A DNA stretch of 64,000 nucleotides from Lysobacterales bacterium (lineage in GTDB: Bacteria; Pseudomonadota; Gammaproteobacteria; Xanthomonadales; Xanthomonadaceae). The notes beneath the pieces were generated by a model that saw nothing but the letters and a program-made list of their open reading frames with translations, had not been told where the DNA came from and searched no databases. The stretch is from positions 1 through 64,000 of the forward strand of contig JAFLDZ010000010.1 of assembly GCA_017302135.1 (NCBI GenBank), written 5' to 3'. The position numbers and the translations under genes are program-made. The stretch's first letter is position 1. The number at the start of each line of letters is the position of its first letter. Of this stretch, positions 1 to 8,442 are shown piece by piece.

Positions 1-315
1 TCCAACCGCGCCTTCGAGACATCCACTCCAACCCAACATTCATTCATGCTCGTATCCTCGGGAACCCTGCCTTGCAGAAACGGGCTTTGCGCCCTGGCAA
101 CTGTTCGGGTGATGAAGATCAACCCTGCGCCGACCCAGGCTCATCCACGATCTCGAAATCACAGGGGCAACGGCCTGACGCAGGGAGATAACTTACAAGG
201 GGCCGCGCTGGAATTTGCTGTGCCGCGCATTGACCTTGCCGGTGTTCCAAGACAGGCTGCGGACCTGGCCGGCGGTGGGTCGCGGGCATCCGGGAGTGGC
301 GGAATGGGATCGGGC
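1..315. other. Non-coding leader region before cstA
   Basis: No convincing gene is seen here. An open frame continues upstream from cstA to 46, but the extra 90 residues look like random translation (Pro/Arg-rich, no membrane character), so I treat it as untranslated leader or promoter DNA. I cannot identify a confident -35/-10 pair or operator. The region may also hold the end of a transcript from outside the window. Confidence 0.5.
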
Positions 316-2373
316 ATGAGCGTGGGCAGGATCATCGGCTGGGGGCTGCTGTCGCTGTTCGCGGCGTTCTGTCTGGGCACGGTCGCGGTATCGCGGGGCG
401 AGACGATCAGTGCGTTCTGGATCGTGGCGGCGGCAGTGTCGATCCTGACGATCGGGTATCGCTTCTATTCGAAATACATCGCCGAGTACGCGCTGCGCCT
501 GGACGGGACGCGGGCGACGCCGGCGTGGCGGCGCAACGATGGGCTGGACTACGTGCCTACCGACAAGCGCGTGCTGTTCGGCCATCACTTCGCGGCGATC
601 GCGGGCGCGGGGCCATTGGTGGGTCCGGTGCTGGCGGCGCAGATGGGCTATCTGCCGGGCATGCTGTGGATCCTGTTCGGCGTGGTCTTCGCCGGTGCGG
701 TGCAGGATTTCATCGTGCTGTTCCTGTCGACGCGGCGCGATGGGCGCTCGTTGGGCGACATGATCCGCAACGAGATGGGCAACGCCGCCGGGCTGACGGC
801 GATGATCGGCATTCTCGCGATCATGGTGATCCTGCTGGCGGTGCTGGGGTTGGTGGTGGTGAAGGCGCTGGCGATCAGTCCGTGGGGCACGTTCACGGTG
901 GCGATGACCATTCCGATCGCGCTGCTGATGGGCGTGTATCTGCGCTGGCTGCGGCCGGGGCGGATCATGGAAGTGTCGATCCTCGGGCTGGTGCTGCTGC
1001 TGGCGTCGATCTGGGTGGGCGGCACGGTGGCGGCGTCGCCGACGTGGGGGCCGATGTTCACGTTCGAGGGCAAGGCGCTGGCGTGGATGTTGATCGTCTA
1101 CGGCTTCGTGGCGGCGGTGCTGCCGGTGTGGCTGCTGCTGGCGCCGCGCGATTACCTCAGCACGTTCCTGAAGATCGGCACGGTGGCGATGCTGGCGATC
1201 GCGATCTGTTTCGCGCTGCCCGACCTGAAGATGCCGGCGGTGACGAAGTTCATCGACGGCACCGGCCCGGTGTTCGCGGGCACGTTGTTCCCGTTCCTGT
1301 TCATCACCATCGCCTGCGGCGCGATCTCCGGTTTCCACGCGCTGATCAGCAGCGGCACCACGCCGAAGATGCTGGAAAACGAGCGCGATGCGCGACTGAT
1401 CGGCTACGGCGGCATGCTGATGGAAGCATTCGTCGCGATCATGGCCCTGATCGCCGCCTGCGTGCTGGATCCGGGCCTGTATTTCGCGCTGAATTCGCCC
1501 GCCGCATTGATCGGCACCACGCCCGAAGCCGCTGCGGCGGCGATCTCCGGCTGGGGATTCACGATTACGCCGGAGATGTTGACTGCGACCGCCGCCGAGA
1601 TCGGCGAGTCCAGCGTGCTGTCGCGCACCGGCGGTGCGCCGACGCTGGCGGTGGGCATGGCGCAGATCCTGCACGGCATGATCGGCGGCAGCGGGATGAT
1701 GGCGTTCTGGTATCACTACGCGATCCTGTTCGAGGCGCTGTTCATTCTGACCACCATCGACGCTGGCACGCGCGTCGCGCGGTTCATGATCCAGGAAGTG
1801 ATCGGCGTGGTGTACGCGCCGTTCCGTCGTACCGAAAGCTGGACCGCGAATGTGGTCTGCACCGGCCTGGCGGTCGCGGGCTGGGGCTGGTTCCTGTATC
1901 AGGGCGTGGTCGATCCGCTGGGCGGCATCAATACGCTGTGGCCGCTGTTCGGGATCGCCAATCAGATGCTGGCCAGCATCGCGATGATCTTCGTATGCGT
2001 GGCCATCGCGAAGATGAAGCGCGAGCGTTACCTGTGGATCCCGCTGCTGCCCACCGTCTGGCTGCTGGTGTGCACGATGACGGCAGGCTGGCAGAAACTC
2101 TTCCACGCCGATCCGAAGATCGGCTTCCTCGCCAACGCCGACAAATTCGGTACGGCGCTGGCGTCCGGCGAGCTGCTGGCGCCCGCGAAATCGCTCAAGG
2201 ACATGGAACGCATCGTGTTCAACAACCAGCTCGATGCGGCGCTGTGCGTGCTGTTCATGAGCGTGGTGACGCTGATGGTGGTGTTCGGCATCCGCGCCGT
2301 ACTGGCCGCTCGGCGGCACGCGCAGCCGACCGCACAGGAGACGCCGCATGTCGCCTTCGACGCCGTTCGCTGA
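316..2373 (+). CDS. cstA: Carbon starvation protein CstA (pyruvate/peptide transporter family)
   Basis: A 685-residue polytopic inner-membrane protein of the CstA family, linked in enterobacteria to peptide and pyruvate uptake during carbon starvation. Hydrophobic helices run almost the whole length. The family-typical N-terminal part is visible (YRFYSKYIAEYALRLD, then RVLFGHHFAAIAGAGPLVGP), as is the loop GAISGFHALISSGTTPKML. Length is close to E. coli CstA (701 aa). I chose the ATG at 316 (MSVGRIIGWGLL) because helix 1 follows immediately; the upstream extension is not family-like. The stop lies inside the following ybdD-like gene, indicating translational coupling. The SD is weak. Substrate is inferred from the family only. 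Confidence 0.93.
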   Translation: MSVGRIIGWGLLSLFAAFCLGTVAVSRGETISAFWIVAAAVSILTIGYRFYSKYIAEYALRLDGTRATPAWRRNDGLDYVPTDKRVLFGHHFAAIAGAGPLVGPVLAAQMGYLPGMLWILFGVVFAGAVQDFIVLFLSTRRDGRSLGDMIRNEMGNAAGLTAMIGILAIMVILLAVLGLVVVKALAISPWGTFTVAMTIPIALLMGVYLRWLRPGRIMEVSILGLVLLLASIWVGGTVAASPTWGPMFTFEGKALAWMLIVYGFVAAVLPVWLLLAPRDYLSTFLKIGTVAMLAIAICFALPDLKMPAVTKFIDGTGPVFAGTLFPFLFITIACGAISGFHALISSGTTPKMLENERDARLIGYGGMLMEAFVAIMALIAACVLDPGLYFALNSPAALIGTTPEAAAAAISGWGFTITPEMLTATAAEIGESSVLSRTGGAPTLAVGMAQILHGMIGGSGMMAFWYHYAILFEALFILTTIDAGTRVARFMIQEVIGVVYAPFRRTESWTANVVCTGLAVAGWGWFLYQGVVDPLGGINTLWPLFGIANQMLASIAMIFVCVAIAKMKRERYLWIPLLPTVWLLVCTMTAGWQKLFHADPKIGFLANADKFGTALASGELLAPAKSLKDMERIVFNNQLDAALCVLFMSVVTLMVVFGIRAVLAARRHAQPTAQETPHVAFDAVR

Positions 2374-2560
2374 GCGCGTGAACGCGCTCTGGACTTTCCT
2401 CGCGCAGACCGCGCGGCTGATCGTGGGCGTACCCGACTACGACAGGTATGTCGCGCACATGCGCCGATCGCATCCGGACACGCCGCCGATGAGCCGCGAA
2501 GCGTTCTTCGTCAATCGTCTGGATGCGCGCTACGGACGCGGGGCGTCGCGCTGCTGTTGA
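2348..2560 (+). CDS. YbdD/YjiX family small protein, CstA partner
   Basis: A 70-residue cytosolic protein of the YbdD/YjiX (DUF466) family. Such proteins are almost always encoded directly after cstA-type transporters. Family marks are the core VGVPDYDRYVAHMRRSHPD, the SREAFFVNR segment and the C-terminal Arg-Cys-Cys end. Its ATG lies 26 bp inside the end of cstA in another frame, so the two are one operon and probably translationally coupled. Biochemical role is unknown in the family; a regulatory or accessory role for CstA is the usual inference. Confidence 0.9.
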   Translation: MSPSTPFAERVNALWTFLAQTARLIVGVPDYDRYVAHMRRSHPDTPPMSREAFFVNRLDARYGRGASRCC

Positions 2561-2652
2561 GGCGAAGACGAACAATCCCGGGCAGCATCGCCGAAAATGG
2601 GCAAACACTGCCTGCCAACATCGATCCATTCAAACCGGGGACCCCAGACGCC

Positions 2653-4659
2653 ATGCATCGCACCATCGCCGCACTCGCATCCGTGCTTGCCGCCGGGAAC
2701 ATTCACGCCGCAGAAACGGCCGAAATTCCGATCATCGATTTCGTCCGCAATCCCACCTACAGCAGCGTGAAGATTTCGCCGACAGGCGAATATCTGGCGC
2801 TCACCGTGGATCGCGGCGAACAGGATGTGCTGACGGTGCTGCGCACCCGCGATCTGGGAATCGTGAAGATCAATCAATTGCCGAACGACAAAAGCGTCGG
2901 CGCGTTCCATTGGGTCAGCCCGCAGCGGCTGATGTTCAATTCGGTGCGAAAATTCGGGCGTTTCGCGCAGCCCTTCTCCACCGGCGAATGGTATTCGGTG
3001 AATGCCGACGGATCGATGCCGCGGTTTCTGGAAATGGGCAAGAAAGGCGCACGCGATCTGCAGAATGCCCGCTTCAGCATGCTCGACAGTCCACAGAACG
3101 ACGACGGCAAGGTGCTGATGTCTGCGATCTATCCACGCTCTTCGGAAGGCGTCAATACCGAAGTGGCGGAGGTCGATACGCTCAACGGACGTTGGAAGAG
3201 CCTCGCCCGCGCGCCGCGCGAAAACTGCGGCATGGCACTGGACGCACAGAAGATGCCGCGCTACGCGGTGTGCTCGGATTACAAGAACGAAGCCGGCGAT
3301 TTCGACCAGGTGACCGAGCTCTATCGCCGCGAAGCGAACGGCGAGTGGGCGCTGGTCAACAGCTCGAAATCCTCGGGCAAGTCGCTGGAGGTGTTCGGCA
3401 GCGCGCGCGATGGCCGCATCTATGCGACCGAGAGCGACGGCAAGGCGACTACCACCTTCGGCGAGATCGATCCGTCAACCGGCGTGTTCAAACCGCTGTT
3501 CCGCGATCCGGTCTCGGACCCGTCGGGTTACATCGCCTCGGTGGATGGCAGCGAGGTGGTACTGGGCATTACCACCGAAGCTGGCGCGCCCCAGGTGACG
3601 ATGATCGACAATGACCACGCCGACGCAAAACTCTACGCGTCGCTGGCGGCGTCGTTCCCCGACCAGTTCGTCAACTTCGCCAGCGCCACGCGCGACGGCA
3701 AGCAGATCATCGTCCAGGTCTACAGCGACACCAACCCCGGCGAGCTGTACCTGTTCGATCGCGCCACCAACCAGGCGCGGTTCCTGATGCAGCAGCGCAA
3801 ATGGATCGACGGCAAGCGCATGGCCAGCATGAAACCGATCGCATTGACCACGCGCGACGGCCTGAAGATCCACGGCTATCTCACCGTGCCCAACGGCAGC
3901 GACGGCAAGCACCTGCCGATGATCGTCAACGTGCACGGCGGTCCGATGGGCCCGCGTGACAACTGGGGATTCAATTGGGAAACCCAGTTGTTCGCCAGCC
4001 GCGGCTATGCGGTGCTGCAGATCAACTACCGCGGCTCGGGCGGCTTCGGCAAAGGCTTCCAGGATATGGGCTACGGCACGTGGGCGACCGGGATCATGAA
4101 CGACATCGTGGATGCCACGAAATGGACGATCGCCCAAGGCTATGCGGACAAGGACCGCGTATGCATCTACGGCGGCAGTTTCGGCGGCTACGCCTCGATG
4201 ATGGCGCCGGCCCGCGAACAGGGGCTGTTCAAATGCGCATTCGGCTACGTGGGTGCGTACGACGCCGAAGTCCAGATGACCCGAAGCGATACCAGCCGGT
4301 CGGAAAGCGGACGAATGTACATGCAGCGCGCGCTGGGCAAGACCAGGGCCGAACGCGATGCGATGTCGCCGGTGAACCATGCTGGGAAAATCAACATCCC
4401 GGTGTATCTCGCCGCTGGCGCGCGCGACCCGCGCTGCCCTCCGGAGAATACCGAGGCGATGAACAAGGCACTGATCGCCGCTGGCAACCCGCCCGAGGGC
4501 ATGATGATCACCAGCGGCGAGATGCACGGTTTCTACAAGGACGAGAACAAGCTCAAGCTGTACACCGAAATGCTGGATTTCTTCGCGCGACATATCGGCA
4601 CGCGGCACGTCGACGATAAACCTGCGGTCGCCGGCGGGAGCGCCAAAGCAGGTAAATAG
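2653..4659 (+). CDS. Secreted S9 family peptidase (prolyl oligopeptidase type)
   Basis: A 668-residue alpha/beta-hydrolase peptidase. Residues 1-19 form a signal peptide ending ...NIHA-AE, so the enzyme should be periplasmic or outer-membrane associated. Residues ~25-400 form the beta-propeller-like domain and ~420-650 the catalytic domain. The triad is readable: Ser509 in GGSFGGYAS, Asp592 in GARDPRCP and His625 in GEMHGFYK. The start at 2653 is chosen because the signal peptide begins there, preceded by GGGGA; the frame is open further upstream. It probably cleaves short peptides, feeding the peptide transporter nearby. Exact specificity (Pro, acyl-amino acid or dipeptidyl) cannot be read from sequence. 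Confidence 0.9.
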   Translation: MHRTIAALASVLAAGNIHAAETAEIPIIDFVRNPTYSSVKISPTGEYLALTVDRGEQDVLTVLRTRDLGIVKINQLPNDKSVGAFHWVSPQRLMFNSVRKFGRFAQPFSTGEWYSVNADGSMPRFLEMGKKGARDLQNARFSMLDSPQNDDGKVLMSAIYPRSSEGVNTEVAEVDTLNGRWKSLARAPRENCGMALDAQKMPRYAVCSDYKNEAGDFDQVTELYRREANGEWALVNSSKSSGKSLEVFGSARDGRIYATESDGKATTTFGEIDPSTGVFKPLFRDPVSDPSGYIASVDGSEVVLGITTEAGAPQVTMIDNDHADAKLYASLAASFPDQFVNFASATRDGKQIIVQVYSDTNPGELYLFDRATNQARFLMQQRKWIDGKRMASMKPIALTTRDGLKIHGYLTVPNGSDGKHLPMIVNVHGGPMGPRDNWGFNWETQLFASRGYAVLQINYRGSGGFGKGFQDMGYGTWATGIMNDIVDATKWTIAQGYADKDRVCIYGGSFGGYASMMAPAREQGLFKCAFGYVGAYDAEVQMTRSDTSRSESGRMYMQRALGKTRAERDAMSPVNHAGKINIPVYLAAGARDPRCPPENTEAMNKALIAAGNPPEGMMITSGEMHGFYKDENKLKLYTEMLDFFARHIGTRHVDDKPAVAGGSAKAGK

Positions 4660-4687
4660 GACCGGCCTTCCGGCGGCAAATAATGCG

Positions 4688-4724
4688 AGCAGACAGCGGG
4701 CCATCGCGCGACCCGCTGTCTGTT
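4688..4724. terminator. 13-bp stem inverted repeat between convergent genes (candidate bidirectional terminator)
   Basis: AGCAGACAGCGGG (4688-4700) pairs with CCCGCTGTCTGTT (4712-4724), with one G-U pair and an 11-nt loop. It lies between the convergent S9 peptidase and DUF819 genes. No T-run follows on either side, so rho-independent activity is doubtful. The right half of the left arm can instead pair with GATGGCCCGC at 4737-4746, giving two mutually exclusive hairpins. Confidence 0.5.
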
Positions 4725-4754
4725 CCTGCATTGAAAGATGGCCCGCGCGGGCGC

Positions 4755-6029
4755 TTACGCCATCTGCTGCAGCATCAACCCGACCATGTACGCGCAATAG
4801 GTACCCAACGCATAGCCCAGCACCGCAAGCAGCACGCCCACCGGCGCCAGCGAGGGATGGAACGCGCTGGCCACGACCGGAGCAGAGGCAGCGCCACCGA
4901 TGTTGGCCTGCGAGCCTACGGCCATGAAGAACAGCGGCGCGCGGATCAGTTTGGCCATGCCGATCATCAGCAACCCATGCACGGCGATCCAGATCAGGCC
5001 GAGCGCGAACAGCCATGGCCGGTCGAGCAAGGCGCCCAGATCCATCTGCATGCCGATGGTCGCGACCAGCACGTACAGCATGACCGAGCCGATTTTCGAG
5101 GCGCCGGCGCCTTCGAGCTTGCGCGCACGGGTGAAACTCAACAGCAGGCCGATGGTGGTCGCCAGCATCGTGATCCAGAAGAATCGCGCGGTGAGGCTGT
5201 AATCCTGCAGCCGCCACTCGGCCGGCAGGGATTTGATCCACGCGACCAGCGGGTCGGCGATGGCATGCGCCAACCCGGTCGCGCCAAGACCCAGGGCGAG
5301 AATCAACATCAGGTCGGTCAGCGACGGATTGCGGGTGTGCTCGGCCTGATAGGCCTCGATCCGCTGCTTCATGTCGTCGATCGCCGAGGTGTCGGCGCCG
5401 GTCCAGCGGTCGAAGGCCACGTGACGCGCGGCCAGGAACAGCAGCACCGCCATCCACACGTTCGCGACCAGCACATCCACCGCGACGAACTGGCCGAACA
5501 TGGTGGCGTCCACCTCGAACATTTCCTTCATCGCCGCCTGATTGGCGCCGCCGCCGATCCACGAACCCGCCACGGTGGTCATGCCGCGCCAGGTCTCGCC
5601 CGCGACGGTCTCGGGATGGATCACCTGCAGCGCCAGCAGCGACACCACGGCACCCAGCATCACCCCGAAAGTGCCGGTAAGGAACATGACCACCGCTTTC
5701 GGGCCGAGGCGGATGATCGCGTTGAAATCGATCGCCACGCACAGCAGCACCAGCGCACTGGGCAAAAGATAATCGCGAGCCATCGGATAGAGCCCGGAGG
5801 TCTTGCCGTCGATGACGCCGAACGAGTTGAGGATGGACGGCAGGAAATAACACAGCAGCAGTGCCGGAACGACGCCGTAGAACTTCTTCCAGAACCCGGT
5901 CTCGCGCGACGATGTCCAGAACACCAGGCCGAGAATCACCACCAGCATGCCGAGCACCACGGCATCGTTGGCGATCATCGGTGGCGGGCCTGCGGGAACG
6001 GTGTCGACTGCGAGCATGGGCGTGGGCAT
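4755..6029 (-). CDS. DUF819 family integral membrane protein
   Basis: A 424-residue polytopic membrane protein of the DUF819 (YjcL-like) family. It has about ten or more hydrophobic helices with Gly-rich loops such as TVAGSWIGGGANQAAMKE (about residues 158-175) and FFMAVGSQANIGGAASAPVV near the C-terminus. These inverted-repeat Gly/Asn motifs resemble sodium-coupled carboxylate or amino-acid transporters, but no substrate is established for the family. The gene lies between two secreted S9 peptidase genes and before a POT transporter, so uptake or efflux of peptide-derived compounds is a reasonable inference only. The stop faces the convergent peptidase gene, separated by an inverted repeat. 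Confidence 0.85.
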   Translation of the reverse strand: MPTPMLAVDTVPAGPPPMIANDAVVLGMLVVILGLVFWTSSRETGFWKKFYGVVPALLLCYFLPSILNSFGVIDGKTSGLYPMARDYLLPSALVLLCVAIDFNAIIRLGPKAVVMFLTGTFGVMLGAVVSLLALQVIHPETVAGETWRGMTTVAGSWIGGGANQAAMKEMFEVDATMFGQFVAVDVLVANVWMAVLLFLAARHVAFDRWTGADTSAIDDMKQRIEAYQAEHTRNPSLTDLMLILALGLGATGLAHAIADPLVAWIKSLPAEWRLQDYSLTARFFWITMLATTIGLLLSFTRARKLEGAGASKIGSVMLYVLVATIGMQMDLGALLDRPWLFALGLIWIAVHGLLMIGMAKLIRAPLFFMAVGSQANIGGAASAPVVASAFHPSLAPVGVLLAVLGYALGTYCAYMVGLMLQQMA

Positions 6030-6189
6030 CCGTTGAACATGACGGGCCGGTGATCATGCACGAGGCCACGCACGGACGCACGTGTCGCCCGCGTCGCTTC
6101 TTCGATCGCATGGCTCCGGGCGCGGGGCGCAGTGACGCGCCCCGCAGCGGGCTTGTCGGCCGACTTGTTGGCCAACTTGACCGGTCGAC

Positions 6190-8277
6190 TTATTCGCCGA
6201 TGTGCTTCTTCAACCAGCCGTTGACGGTGTCGTGCCACTGCACGCTGTTCTGCGGCTTCAGCACCCAGTGGTTCTCGTCGGGGAAATACAGGAACTGCGA
6301 ATCGATGCCGCGACGCTGCAGCGCGGTGAACACGCCGATGCCCTGCTCCACCGGGATGCGGAAATCCTGCTGGCCGTGGATCACCAGCATCGGCGTCTTC
6401 CACTTCGATACATGGTTCACCGGGTTGAACTGCTCGTAGTTCTTCGGCACCGCATAAGGCGTGCCGCCCTGCTCCCATTCGGTGAACCAGAGTTCTTCGG
6501 TGGCGTAGCCCATCATCCGCTGGTCGAACACGCCGTCGTGGCTGACCAGACACTTGAACGGCGCATTGCCCTTCTTGTCGAACCAGTTGCCGGCGATCCA
6601 GTTGACCATGAAGCCGCCGTAGCTGGCGCCGAGCGCGCAAGCACGATCGCCGTCGAGGAACGCATATTTTTTCTGCGCGGCAGACCAGCCTTTCTGCAGA
6701 TCTTCCAGCGGGCGGTCGCCCCAGTGCTGGCTGATCGCATCGGTGAATTTCTGGCCGTAGCCAGTGGAGCCGTGGAAATCGATCATCACCACCGCGTAGC
6801 CCTGGCCCGCGTAGGTCTGCGGGTTCCAGCGATAGCTCCAGCCATCGCCGAAGCTGCCCTGCGGACCGCCGTGGATCAGGAACGCGACCGGGTACTTCTT
6901 GCCTTCTTCGTAATTCCACGGCTTCAGCACATAGCCGTGCACGGTCTCGTTGTTCCAACCCGGGAAGCGGAACTGTTCGTACGCGCCGAAGCGCACGTCG
7001 GGCAGCATCTCTCCAGCGCTGGGTGTGATCGCACGCAGTGGCGCCTTGCCGTCGGCGCTGGTGGCGTAGATCACATCGCCGCTGTTCATCGAATTGGCGG
7101 AGACGACCAGGGTGTCGCCGGCCAGTTCGAACGACGACACCGAACCGTCCTTGAAGATCGACGCGACTTCGCCGCTGTCCACCGACACAGCGAACAGCGG
7201 ATGGCGACCGAGTTCCTGCGCGGTGGTATAGATCGATTTGCCGTCGGCGGAGAGGGTGATGCCATCGGCGGACGCATCCCATTTCGGCGCGAGATCGCGC
7301 GCCTTGCCGGTGGCGAGATCCATCGCCATCAGCGCGAAGCGGTCGGCCTCGAAACCGGGACGGGTCATCGCGCGGTAGTACAGGGTCTTGCCGTCGGCGG
7401 AGAAGACCGGCCCGGTATCCCAGGCCTTGTTGGCTTCGGTGAGATTGCGCGCACTGCCGCTGCCGTCGGCGGACACCAGATACAGATCGAAGTTGGTATT
7501 CCAGGGTTCGCTGCGGTCGGCCTTGCGCGCCGACAGCACGAACGATGCGCCATCGGGCGACCATGCGAATTCGCTGGTGTCGCCGAAAGGTTTCGACGGC
7601 ACATCGCCGATCACGTCGGCGCCGATCAGGGTCGCGGCCTTCAGCGGCTTTTCCTTGCCCTGCGGCAGCGTCGCGGCGAACACGCGGTTGAGGCGGCCGT
7701 CGTTCCAGGTGTCCCAGTGGCGGATGAACATGCGCTCGAACACCACGCCGGTGGTCTTGCGCGCGCCGTTGTCGTCGAGGCGTTTTTTGGTGCAGGCGAG
7801 ATCCGATTTGCAGTCGTCGAAGGTTTCCAGCGCCAGCGCGATGCGCTTGCCGTCTGGCGACAGTTTGAAGCCGCCGACATCCACCGGCAGATCGGTGAGT
7901 GGCTTGGGCGTGCCGCCGGCGGCGGGAATCGCGTACAGCTGCTGGCTGCCGGATTTCGCGCTGAGGAAATACACGGTCTTGCCGTCGCTGGAGAATGCCG
8001 GCGAATTGACGTTCCAGCCTTCCGGGGTCAGTCGCTTCGGCGGCGCCGCGTCGCGAGCGGCCAGATCTTCGATCCACAGCGCGGTGCTGGACTTGTTCGC
8101 GGCGAAGTCGACGCTGCGCTTGGCGAATACGACGACGCGGCCATTGGGCGAGAGGGTCGGCGAGGAATAGCGGTCGAGCGTGGCCAGATCGCGGACCTGC
8201 AGCCCACGGGCGGCTTCGGCGGCGACGGGCATCAGCAGGCACAGGGCCAACCACAGGGAGGTGCGCATCGGAGTCAT
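6190..8277 (-). CDS. Secreted S9 family peptidase (dipeptidyl-peptidase/acylaminoacyl-peptidase-like)
   Basis: A 695-residue enzyme with signal peptide MTPMRTSLWLALCLLMPVAAEA. A WD40/PD40-like propeller follows (repeated SPDGK/SADGKTLY motifs, about residues 35-420), then an alpha/beta-hydrolase domain. Catalytic residues are Ser552 in GASYGGFM, Asp638 in HGQQDFRIP and His670 in DENHWVL. I chose the ATG at 8277 because AGGA lies 6-9 nt upstream and the signal peptide starts there; another ATG three codons inside (8268) is possible. It belongs to the same superfamily as the 2653-4659 peptidase but has a distinct propeller, so it is not a recent duplicate. Likely a periplasmic oligopeptidase. 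Confidence 0.9.
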   Translation of the reverse strand: MTPMRTSLWLALCLLMPVAAEAARGLQVRDLATLDRYSSPTLSPNGRVVVFAKRSVDFAANKSSTALWIEDLAARDAAPPKRLTPEGWNVNSPAFSSDGKTVYFLSAKSGSQQLYAIPAAGGTPKPLTDLPVDVGGFKLSPDGKRIALALETFDDCKSDLACTKKRLDDNGARKTTGVVFERMFIRHWDTWNDGRLNRVFAATLPQGKEKPLKAATLIGADVIGDVPSKPFGDTSEFAWSPDGASFVLSARKADRSEPWNTNFDLYLVSADGSGSARNLTEANKAWDTGPVFSADGKTLYYRAMTRPGFEADRFALMAMDLATGKARDLAPKWDASADGITLSADGKSIYTTAQELGRHPLFAVSVDSGEVASIFKDGSVSSFELAGDTLVVSANSMNSGDVIYATSADGKAPLRAITPSAGEMLPDVRFGAYEQFRFPGWNNETVHGYVLKPWNYEEGKKYPVAFLIHGGPQGSFGDGWSYRWNPQTYAGQGYAVVMIDFHGSTGYGQKFTDAISQHWGDRPLEDLQKGWSAAQKKYAFLDGDRACALGASYGGFMVNWIAGNWFDKKGNAPFKCLVSHDGVFDQRMMGYATEELWFTEWEQGGTPYAVPKNYEQFNPVNHVSKWKTPMLVIHGQQDFRIPVEQGIGVFTALQRRGIDSQFLYFPDENHWVLKPQNSVQWHDTVNGWLKKHIGE

Positions 8278-8442
8278 CGGGTGTCCTGACAGGTTCGGCA
8301 GCGGATCGAACCGCGATGGTAGGCCTGCGACCGGCGACCGGCATAGTCCGAAAGGCACCCCCGGCGAGTCTTCAGTCGACCCAGACGGGTTTCACCGGGC
8401 CGGCGCTGGCATACTCCGCCGGTCGTCTTACCGGAAACCGCC

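Noticed and set aside
193..2349. 718-codon open frame antisense to cstA
   Set aside because: Arg/His/Gln-rich translation with no domain; it is the mirror of a GC-rich gene with strong codon bias.
3475..6111. 878-codon minus-strand frame covering the S9 and DUF819 genes
   Set aside because: Overlaps two well supported genes in another frame; composition is typical of shadow frames.
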